Position numbers and translations under genes: made by a program. Positions 62,784 through 64,000 of a stretch of 64,000 nucleotides of DNA are shown here, piece by piece (the first letter of the stretch is position 1; every line of letters begins with the position of its first letter). The stretch comes from Chitinimonas taiwanensis DSM 18899. Lineage in GTDB: Bacteria; Pseudomonadota; Gammaproteobacteria; Burkholderiales; Chitinimonadaceae. The DNA lies in assembly GCF_900119825.1 (NCBI RefSeq), contig NZ_FPKR01000002.1, positions 248,001 through 312,000 on the forward strand. Reading direction: 5' to 3'. The notes under the pieces were generated by a model. The model ran no database searches and had not been told where the DNA came from. It saw nothing but the letters and a program-made list of their open reading frames with translations.

Positions 62784-63476
62784 TTACTCGACCTGGATGC
62801 TGCCGGCCACACCCACCGTGACCTGGCTCTGCCCGGCTTCCATCGGTGGGGCAGCCACATCCATCGCCTCGGCACGGGCAAAGCCGGCCTTGGCGCGCAT
62901 GATAGGCGGCGGGGCATAGCCACCCTGGGTATTCACACTTAGATTCACCAGCTTATAGCCCTTGCCGCCCACGCTTTGCTTGACCACTTCAGCACGGCTG
63001 CGGAAGGCTCGGACCGCCTCGTCGATCAACTCGGTCTCCGCCTTTTCCATCGTGGCGGGCGACACGCCAAAGCTCATCCCACCCAGCTGCATAGTACTTT
63101 GCAGCTTGCCGACTAGCTCGGCCAGCGCTTTGAAATCGGTGCTTTCTAGGCGCACTTCGGCCCGACCGCGCCAGCCTTCCGCCTTATTGTTCTTGCCATA
63201 CAAGGGGTAGACGCTATTGCCGCCATTGGCCGCCTTCACCGTCGGGTAGGCCTTGGCGGCCTTCAGTCCATCACTCAGCGCACGGTTGAGCTTATCGGAC
63301 AGCTGAGCGGCATTCGCATCGCTGAACTCGACATACAGCGAAGCCTGGGCCAGATCATTCGGCACCTCGCGGCGCGCTTCCGCCTGCAGGCTAACCACAT
63401 TGAACAGCACAGCTTCGCTGGCAAATGCACTACTGGCCAACAAGGCCAAGGCGGTCAGGCGAGCTAATTTTTTCAT
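62784..63476 (-). CDS. SIMPL (DUF541) periplasmic protein
   Basis: A 230-residue exported protein: signal peptide MKKLARLTALALLASSAFAS, then the DUF541 pattern VSLQAEARREVPNDLAQASL, AYPTVKAANGGNSVYPLYG (with K) and the C-terminal VTVGVAGSIQVE strand. SIMPL proteins form oligomeric beta-rich complexes in the envelope and are linked to oxidative stress; their biochemical role is not established. It ends just before a terminator. Confidence 0.9.
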   Translation of the reverse strand: MKKLARLTALALLASSAFASEAVLFNVVSLQAEARREVPNDLAQASLYVEFSDANAAQLSDKLNRALSDGLKAAKAYPTVKAANGGNSVYPLYGKNNKAEGWRGRAEVRLESTDFKALAELVGKLQSTMQLGGMSFGVSPATMEKAETELIDEAVRAFRSRAEVVKQSVGGKGYKLVNLSVNTQGGYAPPPIMRAKAGFARAEAMDVAAPPMEAGQSQVTVGVAGSIQVE

Positions 63477-63549
63477 CAGGTATTCCTCTTCCGTTGAGAT
63501 GGGGCCAGTCTAGTGCGCCGGCCTGAATCGAGCCTGAACTTGTCCAGGC

Positions 63550-63909
63550 TTAGTGCAAGCCGTGATCGGCTGGGCTATTGCGGATGTCCTGGTCCACGCT
63601 GTCCATCAGCACGGTGTGGATCTCCACATCGAACCATTCCCAGAAGGTCTTCAGATTGCGCGACTTGGGCCAGAGCTTCTCTTCCTGGCTCCAGGAGGCC
63701 AGTTCCATTTCGAAGACCTTGTCGGCCATATCGTCGATATAGGCAATCCCATCTTCTTGCTCATTGACCTCGGGAATCATCAGCACGGTGCAATCGCTGC
63801 GCACATCTTCCAGCGTCAGCGTCACCTCGGTGTCCGGCAGGGCATTCAGCCAATCGAGAAACGGCTTCTTCGGCTTGATCACAGCGATCGAGCGGTCAAC
63901 AAAATACAT
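63550..63909 (-). CDS. conserved hypothetical protein, 119 aa
   Basis: A 119-residue acidic soluble protein with no signal peptide: MYFVDRSIAVIKPKKPFLDW at the start, ALPDTEVTLTLEDVRSDC, and FWEWFDVEIHTVLMDSVDQD near the end. Strong ribosome site TGGAGAACCCC before the ATG. I recall it as a widespread but uncharacterised small protein of beta- and gammaproteobacteria. The function is unknown. It is followed (minus direction) by the SIMPL gene after ~70 bases. Confidence 0.75.
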   Translation of the reverse strand: MYFVDRSIAVIKPKKPFLDWLNALPDTEVTLTLEDVRSDCTVLMIPEVNEQEDGIAYIDDMADKVFEMELASWSQEEKLWPKSRNLKTFWEWFDVEIHTVLMDSVDQDIRNSPADHGLH

Positions 63910-64000
63910 GGGGTTCTCCAGAATAAGGCTGGCTCAGCATAGCATGCACATTGCGCCACGCTATGAAGCGCCCAGGCCATCGCATAGAATCGCTAACAAG

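Noticed and set aside
1-64000. CRISPR arrays, rRNA, tRNA and complete transposases
   Set aside because: Looked for; no regularly spaced repeats, no cloverleaf-like genes and no transposase motifs were seen.

Overview
The window is high-GC chromosomal DNA from a Gram-negative bacterium, most likely a betaproteobacterium and plausibly from the Neisseriales. The best evidence is the right-hand block (about 49.5-62.3 kb). Read leftwards it runs rpoE, rseA, rseB, mucD, a glutaredoxin-like gene, lepA, lepB, a DUF4845 gene, rnc, era, recO and acpS, with nadB divergent from rpoE. This is a classic betaproteobacterial order, although pdxJ, usually found between recO and acpS, is missing. The genus cannot be named from sequence alone.

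Layout. 0-14 kb: a WG-repeat gene cut by the left edge, an ABC exporter, a DegV protein, metZ, a LysE exporter, a ParD-like/methionine aminopeptidase gene pair, a Rieske oxygenase, a GT1-type glycosyltransferase, fpr, and rtcB with a small basic partner gene. Upstream of rtcB are a tiny leader ORF and an intrinsic terminator. 15.4-20.4 kb: one very large SF1 helicase-nuclease gene of defence type, with composition unlike its neighbours. 20.5-30.6 kb: a LysR/EamA divergent pair, small lipoproteins, a MocR-type regulator divergent from DUF2917 and a threonine dehydratase-like enzyme, gnd, and an exported lipin-like (LNS2) HAD protein. 30.7-39 kb: acnB, a LysR regulator, a secreted alpha/beta hydrolase and acnA. 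39-43 kb: an AT-rich accessory island with a broken integron integrase remnant at its left end, one attC-like site, and small orphan ORFs all pointing away from the integrase, as expected for a relic integron cassette array. 43-47.7 kb: a tricorn-like protease, tag and a carboxylesterase. 47.7-63.9 kb: a PilZ-like/SpoIIAA-like pair and the envelope-stress, translation and RNA-processing block, then nadB, ygfX-like, SIMPL and a conserved hypothetical gene.

Genes that appear to work together: RpoE with RseA, RseB and MucD (periplasmic stress response); rnc, era and recO (overlapping operon); ParD-like and MetAP (4-base overlap, with a phased-repeat operator in front); DUF2917 and the PLP lyase (4-base overlap) under a divergent PLP-dependent regulator; RtcB, possibly controlled by attenuation; and the two aconitases AcnA and AcnB of the citrate cycle. 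No tRNA, rRNA, CRISPR array or intact insertion sequence was seen.
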